DNA of 64,000 bases from CAVSRC01 sp963750065 (GTDB lineage: Bacteria > Pseudomonadota > Alphaproteobacteria > Rhizobiales > Kaistiaceae): positions 62,001-126,000 of the forward strand of contig CAVVPK010000048.1 of the NCBI GenBank assembly GCA_963750065.1. The letters are read 5' to 3'. The stretch's first letter is position 1; each line of letters begins with the position of its first letter. The translations under genes were made by a program, and so were the position numbers. The notes under the pieces are model-generated. The model was given only the letters and a program-made list of their open reading frames with translations. It was not told where the DNA came from and searched no databases. Shown here piece by piece: positions 34,604-42,874 of this stretch.

Positions 34604-36109
34604 ATGCCTGAGCGCGTCGCCGTGGCTCGACTTCCAAAAGAAGCGAATGTTGTGGTGATTGGCGGCGGCGTCGTCGGGTGCGCAATCGCGCGCGAATTGT
34701 CCCGCTATTCCCTGGCCGTCGTTTTGCTCGAACGCGCCCCCGACGTCGCGATGGGCACCTCGAAAGCCAACAGCGGGATTCTGCATGCCGGGTTCGACGC
34801 TGAGCCGGGCACCTGGAAAGCGCGCTTGAACGTGCGCGGAGCGCGCCTCTATCAGGCGATCAGCGAGGACCTCGGAATCCCGCGGCGCAGGGTTGGATCC
34901 TTGGTCGTCGCGCTCGACGAAGCCCAGCGCGGCGCCCTTGAGGAGCTTCGCCGCCGTGGCGTCGAAAATGGATTGACCGGCCTTGCCTTGTGGGGCCGTG
35001 ACGAGGTGCTTGCGCATGAGCCCAATCTGTCGCCGGACGTTGCAGGCGCATTGTGGGCACCGACGGCCGCTATCGCCTGCCCATTTTCGGCGACGATTGC
35101 GTTCGCCGAAAACGCCATCCTCAACGGTGCTCGCATCGTCACCGGGTGCGCGGTCACCGGCATCGAAGTGGTCGACAACAGGACCACGGCCGTTGAAACC
35201 ACGCTTGGCCGCATCGCGACGGATTTCGTCGTCAACGCCGCCGGGGTCCATTCGGGCGAGGTCGCGTGGATGGCCGGCGACGAAAGCTTCACCATCACGC
35301 CCAGACGTGGAGAATATGTGCTGTTCGACCACTCTGTCAGCGACCTGGTGCGCTCGGTCATCTTCCCGACCCCGACCAAGCTGTCCAAGGGCATCCTCGT
35401 GTCGCCGACCGTTCACGGCAATGTCTTCATCGGCCCGAACGCGAGCGATGTCGACGACTTGGAGGATCACGAGACCACCCTTCGCGGATTCGCCGAGATC
35501 ATTTCGGGCGCTCAGCGCATGGTGCCGAAACTGCCGCTGGCCAACGCCATCACCGAATTCGCAGGCGTCCGGGCCGTCGCCGGCAAAGACTTCATCATCG
35601 GCCCTTCTCCGGTCGTCCGCGGGCTGGTGCACGCCGCGGGCATCCAGTCGCCGGGCCTGACCGCCGCCCCCGCCATTGCCGAAACGGTTGTCGAGTTTCT
35701 CGGCGAATCAGGTTTGAAACTTTCGCCGAACGCAGCGTTCATGCCGATCAATCCGGTGCGGCCGAAATTCGTCGACTCGAGCGCGAGCGAACGGGCGAAG
35801 CTGATTGAGACGAACCCTCTCTATGGCCGGATCGTCTGCCGCTGCGAGTTGATCACCGAAGGCGAAATCGTGGCGGCGATCCGTGCCCCGTGCGGCGCCA
35901 GGACGATGGACGGCGTCAAGCGGCGCGTGCGCGCAGGCATGGGCAGGTGCCAGGGCGGGTTCTGCGGACCTCGGGTAACTGCCATCCTGGCGCGCGAACT
36001 GGGAATACCGGTGACGGCCGTGCGCAAGGACAGCGCCGACTCGTGGCTCTATCTGCCGCGCGATCTGCCGCCCGCCGAACCGGAGAGCGCGGAGCAGAGC
36101 TATGCATGA
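34604..36109 (+). CDS. FAD-dependent glycerol-3-phosphate dehydrogenase-like protein (GlpA type) with BFD iron-sulfur domain
   Basis: A 501-residue protein. The N-terminal DAO domain has the FAD motif VVVIGGGVVGCAIAREL near residue 17 and LHAGFDAEPGTWKA. From residue 407 a BFD-like [2Fe-2S] domain follows, with cysteines C412, C414, C449 and C454 (CRC...GRCQGGFC). This is the architecture of anaerobic GlpA and related proteins encoded beside a second flavoprotein and a DUF1667 protein, as here. The divergent position next to glpD and shared TTTTCG repeats support a role in oxidation of glycerol 3-phosphate or a related substrate. It overlaps the next gene by 8 bases. Confidence 0.87.
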   Translation: MPERVAVARLPKEANVVVIGGGVVGCAIARELSRYSLAVVLLERAPDVAMGTSKANSGILHAGFDAEPGTWKARLNVRGARLYQAISEDLGIPRRRVGSLVVALDEAQRGALEELRRRGVENGLTGLALWGRDEVLAHEPNLSPDVAGALWAPTAAIACPFSATIAFAENAILNGARIVTGCAVTGIEVVDNRTTAVETTLGRIATDFVVNAAGVHSGEVAWMAGDESFTITPRRGEYVLFDHSVSDLVRSVIFPTPTKLSKGILVSPTVHGNVFIGPNASDVDDLEDHETTLRGFAEIISGAQRMVPKLPLANAITEFAGVRAVAGKDFIIGPSPVVRGLVHAAGIQSPGLTAAPAIAETVVEFLGESGLKLSPNAAFMPINPVRPKFVDSSASERAKLIETNPLYGRIVCRCELITEGEIVAAIRAPCGARTMDGVKRRVRAGMGRCQGGFCGPRVTAILARELGIPVTAVRKDSADSWLYLPRDLPPAEPESAEQSYA

Positions 36110-37409
36110 GTTCCGCTATGACGTTGTGGCGATCGGCGGCGGTCCGGCCGGCATGGCGGCCGCAATTGCCGCCAAAGAGGCGGGCGCCAGGCATGTGCTG
36201 ATCATCGAGCGCGACCGTGAGCTCGGTGGCATCCTGCAGCAATGCATTCACAACGGCTTCGGCCTGCATCGGTTCGACAAAGAGCTGACCGGGCCGGGTT
36301 ATGCACATCGCTACGTCGAACTGGTGAGGGCGGCGGGCATCGATGTATGGCTCGACACTACGGTGCTCTCCGCCGACCCCGGAGGCATCATAACAAGCGT
36401 CAATCCCGAGAACGGGCTGCGCGTCGTTACCTGTGCTTCGGTGGTCTATGCCATGGGCTGCCGAGAGCGGACGCGCGGTGCCATACGCATTCCGGGCAGC
36501 CGACCGGCGGGTGTGTTCACGGCCGGCGCCGCGCAACGCATGGTCAACATGGAAGGCTATCTTCCGGGCCGCAACGTGGTGGTCGTCGGTTCCGGCGACA
36601 TCGGTCTGATCATGGCGCGCCGCATGACGCTGGAAGGCGCCACGGTGAAGGGCGTGTTCGAAATCATGCCGTACTCGAACGGGCTCAATCGCAACATCGT
36701 GCAGTGTCTCGAGGATTTCGGGATTCCGCTTCATCTCAGCCACAGCGTCGTCGCCGTGCACGGCGAGGATCGCGTGACCGGGGTCACCGTCGCGCGCGTC
36801 GACGAGAAAATGAATCCGGTCCCTGGCACGGAATTCGATGTGGATTGCGACTGCGTGCTCCTGTCGGTGGGGTTGATCCCCGAAAACGAGCTCGGTCGCG
36901 CGCACGCATTGGAAATCGACCCTGTGACGGGCGGCGCCGTCGTCGATCAATTCCGGCGAACGAACCTTGCCGGCTACTTTGCGGCCGGCAACGTGTTGCA
37001 GGTGCATGATCTCGTTGACTGGGTGTCGCAGGAAGCCGAGATCGCCGGGCATTCGGCAGCATTGTATGCCCTCGGAAAACTGCCCGAGGTCGACGACTAT
37101 CGACTCGTCACCCCAGGCGACGGCATCCGGTACGTCGTGCCCCAGAGATTGTCGCCGCCGGCCGACGAATATTCCGTGCGCTTCTATATGCGTGCGTTGC
37201 TGCCCCTGGGCGCATCCGTGTTGCGCCTTCACGCGGACGATCGCGTCGTCTGGGAGCGCGACTGCGAGGTCGTCAAACCGAGCGAGATGATTGTCGCCGA
37301 CATCGCGTGGGAGAAGATCGGTTCGGCCCGAGAGATCAAGTTCACAGTGGCGCCCGAGCAGGAAGAACACGGGCACACGGACGAACTGGCCGCAGAGGGA
37401 ACGGCATGA
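36102..37409 (+). CDS. FAD/NAD(P)-binding oxidoreductase (GlpB/HcnB-like partner)
   Basis: A 435-residue flavoprotein with an N-terminal FAD motif (VVAIGGGPAGMAAAIAAKEAG, from residue 8), the segment GGILQQCIHNGFG, and a second dinucleotide fold (NVVVVGSGDIGL, near residue 163). Such proteins accompany GlpA-like subunits and DUF1667 proteins and probably transfer electrons between substrate flavin and NAD or another acceptor. Start and stop overlap both neighbours, which argues for a three-subunit complex. Confidence 0.87.
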   Translation: MHEFRYDVVAIGGGPAGMAAAIAAKEAGARHVLIIERDRELGGILQQCIHNGFGLHRFDKELTGPGYAHRYVELVRAAGIDVWLDTTVLSADPGGIITSVNPENGLRVVTCASVVYAMGCRERTRGAIRIPGSRPAGVFTAGAAQRMVNMEGYLPGRNVVVVGSGDIGLIMARRMTLEGATVKGVFEIMPYSNGLNRNIVQCLEDFGIPLHLSHSVVAVHGEDRVTGVTVARVDEKMNPVPGTEFDVDCDCVLLSVGLIPENELGRAHALEIDPVTGGAVVDQFRRTNLAGYFAAGNVLQVHDLVDWVSQEAEIAGHSAALYALGKLPEVDDYRLVTPGDGIRYVVPQRLSPPADEYSVRFYMRALLPLGASVLRLHADDRVVWERDCEVVKPSEMIVADIAWEKIGSAREIKFTVAPEQEEHGHTDELAAEGTA

Positions 37410-38446
37410 CGCGGCGTGCGCAATCGGTTCTTTGTATCGGTTGCCCTACCGGCTGCAGCGGCGAGGTCGTTATTGAGGACGGCGTCGTTGTCGAGATGCA
37501 CGGATACACCTGCAAAAGAGGCAGGGCCTATGTTGCGGAAGAGGTCATAGCGCCGAGGCGCATGGTAACGACGACCGTACGCGTCAACGGCGGTGCGTTG
37601 GCCTTGCTGCCGGTCGTTTCCGATCGGGCCGTTCCAAAAGAATCGATCTTTGCTTGTCTTGGGCAGCTCAGGAAGGTGACCGTGACCGCGCCCGTTGCGG
37701 CCGACAGCGTGGTTCTGGCCGACGTTCTTGGTCTCGGCGTCAACTTCGTGGCGGCCCGCGACTGCCAGGCCTTCGGCAGTCCCGCGTGGATCGAGGGCAG
37801 CCCGGACGGCGCGCCTGCGCCGCGGAGCGATCCGGAGGAGCTTGAGGCCTCGGAGGCCCTCGAGGTCTTCAACAGGCAGTTCGACCTGTTGCGCAAGCGG
37901 CTTCTCAACGATCCCAAGTCGCTGCGTCAGGTGTTCATCGACGATGGCACCCACGCCATCATCTGGGAGTTCAAGCAGGACCATCTCGGCGCCGAGTTCA
38001 CCAGGACACTATGGAACCTGCTGCTGCGCGACGACGACATGTCGCTGATCCTGCAGCGTTTCATCTGGGCGCTGCCGCTCAAGCTCAAATGCAAGTTCAT
38101 CGCCGCGCTCGATGCCCATCTCTCCGGCCGCTACCCCATGTTCGAGGGTCGGTCGAAGGACTGGCCGGCGGAGAGCTTCGTACCGGCTTACTTGCACCCG
38201 GCCGACGTGCGCTCGCACGACTTCGACTTGGTCACCATGGGCCATATCGGCTACCGGACGCTGGGCTACAGCCCGCGCGAGGTCGATCTGTTCGCGTGGC
38301 TCGAAGGGCTGCGCAAGAAGCGGCGTGACGACGGTCCCTCGGAGGTCGGCGCGGCTTCTCCAGGGCAGGAAAACGCCCAGGGGCGGCTGCCGGGTGATGA
38401 CCCACATCCCGGACATGCTGAACCTGCCAGGACAGGGCAAGCCTAA
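37406..38446 (+). CDS. DUF1667 protein fused to an unrelated C-terminal remnant
   Basis: Residues 1 to about 120 form a complete DUF1667 domain: cysteines C10, C13, C17 (CIGCPTGC) and C36 (YTCKRGR) for a metal or Fe-S site, then the usual core ending GLGVNFVAARDC. Relatives stop there. Here the frame continues for another ~220 residues, including FNRQFDLLRKRLLNDP and HPADVRSHDFDLVTMGH, which I do not recognise and which looks like the C-terminal half of another protein. The fusion point is near 37780. The ATGA overlap with the previous gene marks it as third member of the glpA-like operon. The tail is probably the result of a deletion joining two genes, since clear gene fragments follow immediately. 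Confidence 0.75.
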   Translation: MTRRAQSVLCIGCPTGCSGEVVIEDGVVVEMHGYTCKRGRAYVAEEVIAPRRMVTTTVRVNGGALALLPVVSDRAVPKESIFACLGQLRKVTVTAPVAADSVVLADVLGLGVNFVAARDCQAFGSPAWIEGSPDGAPAPRSDPEELEASEALEVFNRQFDLLRKRLLNDPKSLRQVFIDDGTHAIIWEFKQDHLGAEFTRTLWNLLLRDDDMSLILQRFIWALPLKLKCKFIAALDAHLSGRYPMFEGRSKDWPAESFVPAYLHPADVRSHDFDLVTMGHIGYRTLGYSPREVDLFAWLEGLRKKRRDDGPSEVGAASPGQENAQGRLPGDDPHPGHAEPARTGQA

Positions 38447-38645
38447 AGAGGCCCTCAGGCTCTTCGAGAGCTGCAAGCCGCTGCCCAACGTCACCGGGCG
38501 CGTGTGCCCGCAGGATCTGCAGTGCCCAAGGCGCCGCCGCCTATGGTGAAGGACAAGTGGTCATCATCATCGTCATCGGCGCCGGCAACACGGCGATGGA
38601 TGCGGCGCGCACCTCGCTGCGTCTGGGCGGCGACTTCCGCGCGCG
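38394..38645 (+). pseudogene. Remnants of a GltD-like NAD(P)/FAD oxidoreductase
   Basis: Two pieces of one protein family lie in different frames. From 38394 the reading MTHIPDMLNLPGQGKPKEA continues to GRVCPQDLQC (to about 38526), as in the N-terminal part of glutamate synthase small subunit-type proteins. From 38557 another frame reads VIGAGNTAMDAARTSLRLGG, the second nucleotide-binding motif of the same family. In intact proteins these motifs are well over 100 residues apart; here about 30 bases separate them. An internal deletion and frame changes show that this is a dead gene. Confidence 0.75.
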
Positions 38646-38745
38646 TTGGCATCCCAATAAGGTGCACCCAGCCCGACGAACGCCGGCATTATGTAGACCC
38701 CGCCGTTACCCGGGATTCGGGTCGCCATGAGGTCACCGAAGGTCT
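38632..38745 (-). pseudogene. glpK: Fragment of glycerol kinase
   Basis: The minus strand encodes ATRIPGNGGVYIMPAFVGLG followed by APYWDANARG, which is the conserved glycerol kinase block NGGVYxVPAFxGLGAPYW. Sequence on either side does not continue the family. The fragment is fused end-to-end with the GltD-like remnant on the opposite strand. It shows that a glpK gene once lay next to these glycerol genes; no intact copy is in the window. Confidence 0.75.
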
Positions 38746-39449
38746 CAGTTTCCGCGTGCGACGAAAGCGATTGCACGCAGTGGCGAGCCCGACCCTCCTT
38801 CGATCGGCAGTGGCAAGGTCGCCAAATAGCAGATGGCCGGCATGGTGCTCAACTTGTCGAAGTTTTCGCCGATGAGGATGTCGGCGCCGAGCAGCGTGCG
38901 ATGCGCGGGAAACTCCGTGCTGCTGAAACAATCGATCGACATGCAATCGGTGGCGACCAGTCGCACCTTACGCTCGACCAAGAGTTCGGATGCCTCGCGC
39001 GACAGACCCGGCCAATCGCGGAAGAAGCGCTCCGCCTCGCGCGGGTGATCCCAGAACTTCTCCCAGCCGAAATGAAACATAACCGCGTCGTCGGGCGCGG
39101 CCCGGCCGTTATGCCGTTCGAACACCTCGATGGGCTCGGTACCCACCAGGCTGTCCGGCTCGACGTCGCTGACGTCGATGGTCAGCATGCGGCCGAAGAA
39201 ACGTTCGAGTGGCACAGCGTCGATGGACCGACCGCCTGGCACGAAATGCATGGGTGCATCGAAATGCGTGCCGCTGTGTTCGCTCAGTGAAAGGGAATGA
39301 TTGCAGGCGATGTCGCCCTTGTCGAAAGATGCGATTGCATCCTGACAAAATGGCGGGTGCGTCGGCCATACCGGCATGCCGTTGCGCAATTTGCGGGTCA
39401 GGTCGACACGTTGGTACGAATCGTCCAGCCAAAGGGTCTGCAGGTTCAT
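38745..39449 (-). CDS. Cyclase family protein (kynurenine formamidase-like)
   Basis: A 234-residue metal-dependent hydrolase with the family signature HSGTHFDAP (H58, H62, D64) and a C-terminal FPAHRTLLGADILIGENFDKL segment. Members hydrolyse N-formylkynurenine, cyclic amides or lactone-like rings. The start at 39449 lies one base after the permease stop. As last gene of a CUT2 importer operon with a sugar-acid dehydratase further upstream, it may open a lactone or imide of the imported compound; this is inference. Confidence 0.83.
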   Translation of the reverse strand: MNLQTLWLDDSYQRVDLTRKLRNGMPVWPTHPPFCQDAIASFDKGDIACNHSLSLSEHSGTHFDAPMHFVPGGRSIDAVPLERFFGRMLTIDVSDVEPDSLVGTEPIEVFERHNGRAAPDDAVMFHFGWEKFWDHPREAERFFRDWPGLSREASELLVERKVRLVATDCMSIDCFSSTEFPAHRTLLGADILIGENFDKLSTMPAICYLATLPLPIEGGSGSPLRAIAFVARGN

Positions 39450-39450
39450 C

Positions 39451-40392
39451 TCAGGTCTCCCGTACACGAGGGACGATGGCCACGATGAGCGTGATGAGCA
39501 AACCCATCATTATGAACCGCACTCCGATCTGGATCTGGAAAGTGTTGAGCATCGTGGTCATTAGGTTGAAGAACAGCGCCGATCCCCAGATGCCGATCGC
39601 GTTGGCCTGACCGCCAGCGACACTGGTGCCACCGAGAACCACTACTGCGATCGATTCCATCAGGTAGGTGTCGCCCATGTTGAGCGCGGCGCCACCGGTA
39701 AAGCCGGAAAGCAGAAAGCCGGCGAGTGCGGCGGTCATCCCGCACAACACATAGGCCAACAGCCGCACGCGCGTGACGCGTATCCCGGCAAAGCGCGCGG
39801 CAGGCTCGCTCTGGCCGGTCGCAAGGAGTTGGCGGCCCCATACTCCGCGGGCGAGCACAAACGCGGCGGCAGCGGTGAGCAGCATTACCGCAAGCGGCAT
39901 GATCGGGACGCCGGCGAGGCGCACGGTCGTAAAGGTGGAGAGTACTTGCGGCGGCTTCAGTGTCGCCTCGCCGCCCAGATTGAAGGCAAATGACTGGAAG
40001 ACGAAGCTCCAGGCCAGCGTCGCTATGATCGGGGGCAGCCTGAGCAGCAGGATCGCGAGGAAGTTCAGCGCTCCGGCGAGCGCACCGACAGCGAGGGCGG
40101 CAGCCAGACCGGGGACGAGCATGACGTCGTGGCCGTTCATCACCGCCATCGAGACGTAGGAGGCGAGAGTCAGGACCGCCGGTACGGAGAGATCGATGTT
40201 GCCGGCGCCCGAGGCGATCACGAACATCTGGCCCGTGCCAACCACGACGCTTATTGCGCCGAAGACGAGCGCCGTCGTCAGCGTGGCACCGGCACTGCCA
40301 AGTCCCGAATAGGCAGTGGTCGTCACCCACATGGCGGACGCGACGATGAAGCCGTAGGTCCATGGTGCGAGCGGGATGCGCAATCTCGTCAC
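39451..40392 (-). CDS. CUT2 (Rbs-type) sugar ABC transporter permease
   Basis: A 313-residue RbsC-like permease with eight to ten hydrophobic segments and the family motif GNIDLSVPAVLTLASYV near residue 64, plus VVVLGGTSVAGG near residue 251. Start overlaps the stop of the other permease by 4 bases. The importer has two different permeases, which should form a heterodimeric channel. Confidence 0.88.
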   Translation of the reverse strand: MTRLRIPLAPWTYGFIVASAMWVTTTAYSGLGSAGATLTTALVFGAISVVVGTGQMFVIASGAGNIDLSVPAVLTLASYVSMAVMNGHDVMLVPGLAAALAVGALAGALNFLAILLLRLPPIIATLAWSFVFQSFAFNLGGEATLKPPQVLSTFTTVRLAGVPIMPLAVMLLTAAAAFVLARGVWGRQLLATGQSEPAARFAGIRVTRVRLLAYVLCGMTAALAGFLLSGFTGGAALNMGDTYLMESIAVVVLGGTSVAGGQANAIGIWGSALFFNLMTTMLNTFQIQIGVRFIMMGLLITLIVAIVPRVRET

Positions 40393-41351
40393 GACTTCTG
40401 TTCCGATAGGAGAACACGCCCGGCAAGCACGAGAAAGAGGATCACGCCCTGGGCGCCGATCTGCCAGGTCGGCGGGACTTGCAGGAAACTGAGCAGCGAT
40501 CCCGCGAGCGACAGCGTCAGTGCGCCAACGATCGTGCCGACCGGCGAGACGTCACCGCCCGTGAACGAACCTCCACCGAGAATAACGGCACCGATGCCGA
40601 GCAGCGTATAGGCCGGCGCAACGTTCGGGTCGCCCGAGGTAGTCAGGCCCGTCAGCGTTAGCCCGGCGCAGCACAGCAGGAGCGCCGCCGCTGTGTACGT
40701 GCCGATGCGGATCGCCCCCACCGACCATCCCGCGCGCTCGACCGCACGCGGATTGCCGCCTGCGGCTCTCAGGATCACGCCGAGGGAGGACCGCGTGATG
40801 ACGAGGTGACCGGCAAGCGCCAGACCGATGGCGAACCATACCGGCAGGGGCAGCAGCGGCGGCCGCCAGCTCATAAAATCGATCAGCCATTGCGGTGCTT
40901 GTCCGCCCGGCGCCGGCAGGACGACGATCGCCAGCCCGAGCCACACGAACGACATGCCCAGCGTGACGATGATCGACGGCAGCTTCTGCCACTGAATGAG
41001 CGTGCCGAAAGCAGTGTAGGCCAGTACGACGCCGACGTATCCGACGATCGCGACAAGAGGCGCGGCCTGCAGATTGACGGCGGAGATGCAGGTCACAAGT
41101 CCGACCAGCGCGCCATTCGACAGGTCGATGTCGCCAAGCATGATGATGAGCATCTGGGCCAATGCCGCGAACAACAATGGCACCGCCAGCTTGAACAACA
41201 GCATTACGCCGAAATAGCTCATCGCCGTTGGCTGAATCCAGAATATGGTGGCGAGCATGCAGGCGAGGGCGATACCTGGCAGTGCCGTGCGCAGAGCCGT
41301 GCGAACGGAGTTTGCCCGGCGAACGCGCCTGTCCATCACGGCCTCAGCCAT
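40389..41351 (-). CDS. CUT2 (Rbs-type) sugar ABC transporter permease
   Basis: A 320-residue RbsC-like permease with LGDIDLSNGALVGLVTC near residue 72 and GAVILGGGSFTGGDVSPVGT near residue 253. It overlaps the ATPase gene by 8 bases and the next permease by 4, so all are co-translated. Confidence 0.88.
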   Translation of the reverse strand: MAEAVMDRRVRRANSVRTALRTALPGIALACMLATIFWIQPTAMSYFGVMLLFKLAVPLLFAALAQMLIIMLGDIDLSNGALVGLVTCISAVNLQAAPLVAIVGYVGVVLAYTAFGTLIQWQKLPSIIVTLGMSFVWLGLAIVVLPAPGGQAPQWLIDFMSWRPPLLPLPVWFAIGLALAGHLVITRSSLGVILRAAGGNPRAVERAGWSVGAIRIGTYTAAALLLCCAGLTLTGLTTSGDPNVAPAYTLLGIGAVILGGGSFTGGDVSPVGTIVGALTLSLAGSLLSFLQVPPTWQIGAQGVILFLVLAGRVLLSEQKS

Positions 41352-42837
41352 GCGCTCCCCCGAACGAAGCCTGCAGGATCCTGCCCTGCGAGATATCGGC
41401 GCCTTCGAGCTTCACAACGGCGCGGCCCTCGCGAAAGACGTAGATGCGAGCGCAGTTCTCAAGTTCCTCGAGTTCGGTGGTGTACCAGACGAACCCGCGG
41501 CCTTTCTCCGCTTCCAGGCTGAGAAGGCGATAAACTTCCTGCTTGGTCCCGACGTCGACGCCGCGCATGGGGTCGTCGAGAAATACAATGCGCGCATCGG
41601 ACGCGAGTGCGCGCGCAAACAGCACCTTCTGTTGATTGCCGCCGCTGAGGCTGAGGATCGGCGTGTCGATTGACGGCGCCTTGATACCCAGCCGGGCGAA
41701 CCAGTCGGTCGCCATGCTGCGCAGGGCTTCCATCGAGACTACGCCGCGCCGGGCGAGCCTGGCGAGGCTGCGAGCGGTCAGGTTGTCGGCAATCGACCAG
41801 AGAGAGAACACACCCTCGGTCAAGCGATCGCCGGCAACGAAGGCCGGGGCGGAGCCGGTGCTGCCCGCGTCGCGCTCGCAGGCAGCGAACATTGCGCGCA
41901 GGCGCTCGCGCTGACCGTGGCCGTCAAGCCCTGCAAATCCGATGATTTCTCCAGCCATGACCTCGATCGTGTGATCGTCGGCAGCGCTTCCGGCGAAGCG
42001 CACCAGCGGCTGGGCATCGGAGTGGGTCAATGCTCTGTCTCGGCCGTCGCGCAGCTTCTCTATGCTGCCCATCGATTCGACAAGCTGGCTTCGAGTCAAC
42101 TTATCGTTCTTGTGTTCGGCGGCGATCTTGCCGTCCTTCATCACCACGACGCGGTCGCAGACCGCAAGAATCTCGTTCAACCGATGGGTAATGAAGATCG
42201 AAGCGATGCCCCTGGCGGCGGCGCGGCGCACGTGTGCTATCAACTGCTGCGTCGCCTCGTGGCCAAGCGCCGAGGTCGGTTCATCGAGAACAACACAGCG
42301 CACCTTGGTGTCGCTTTCGCTGAACGCGCGCGCAATCTCGATCATCTGACGCTCGCCGATCGGCAGGTTGCTCACCCGGCTGTTGATCGGAATTCCATGG
42401 CCTGGAAAGATATCGTCGAGCGCCGTGCCGATGATCTTCGCTGCGCGCAGCTTCCAGCCAACTCCGCTGAGAGCGTGGTGGATGACACGGGTATTCTCGA
42501 CAGCAGTCAGGTTGGCGCAAAGCGACAATTCCTGAAAGATGACGCGCAGGCCATTCTTCTGCGCGTCGTTTGGCGACCAGTGATCTACGCTCGTGCCGTC
42601 GAAGAAGAACTGGCCGCTGGTCCGCTGGATCGTGCCCGACAAGACATTGATGAGCGTCGACTTGCCGGCTCCGTTATGGCCCACCAGCCCGACGACCTCG
42701 CCTGGCATGACACGAAAGTCGACGCCGGCCAGCGCCCGCACGGCGCCGAAGTCCTTCAGTGCTCCGCGGACTTCGATCAGAGGATGCGCGACACCTGCGA
42801 GGAGTGCCCCGTTTTCAGGTGTCGCGCTTGTCGTCAT
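41344..42837 (-). CDS. CUT2 (Rbs-type) sugar ABC transporter ATPase
   Basis: A 497-residue protein with two ATPase domains. Domain 1: Walker A GHNGAGKS (53-60), Walker B VLDEP (D185, E186), switch His 218. Domain 2 (from ~290): LSGGNQQ (397-403) and Walker B FLDDP, where the catalytic Glu of the usual LDEP is Asp 422; a canonical Walker A is absent, as is normal for the second domain of RbsA relatives, which carries GFAGLDGHGQRE instead. The C-terminal domain is also somewhat short between that segment and WSIADNL. It powers the two permeases downstream. Confidence 0.88.
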   Translation of the reverse strand: MTTSATPENGALLAGVAHPLIEVRGALKDFGAVRALAGVDFRVMPGEVVGLVGHNGAGKSTLINVLSGTIQRTSGQFFFDGTSVDHWSPNDAQKNGLRVIFQELSLCANLTAVENTRVIHHALSGVGWKLRAAKIIGTALDDIFPGHGIPINSRVSNLPIGERQMIEIARAFSESDTKVRCVVLDEPTSALGHEATQQLIAHVRRAAARGIASIFITHRLNEILAVCDRVVVMKDGKIAAEHKNDKLTRSQLVESMGSIEKLRDGRDRALTHSDAQPLVRFAGSAADDHTIEVMAGEIIGFAGLDGHGQRERLRAMFAACERDAGSTGSAPAFVAGDRLTEGVFSLWSIADNLTARSLARLARRGVVSMEALRSMATDWFARLGIKAPSIDTPILSLSGGNQQKVLFARALASDARIVFLDDPMRGVDVGTKQEVYRLLSLEAEKGRGFVWYTTELEELENCARIYVFREGRAVVKLEGADISQGRILQASFGGAHG

Positions 42838-42874
42838 AGTAACAAAGTCCGCCTATTCTGCTTCGGACATCCGC

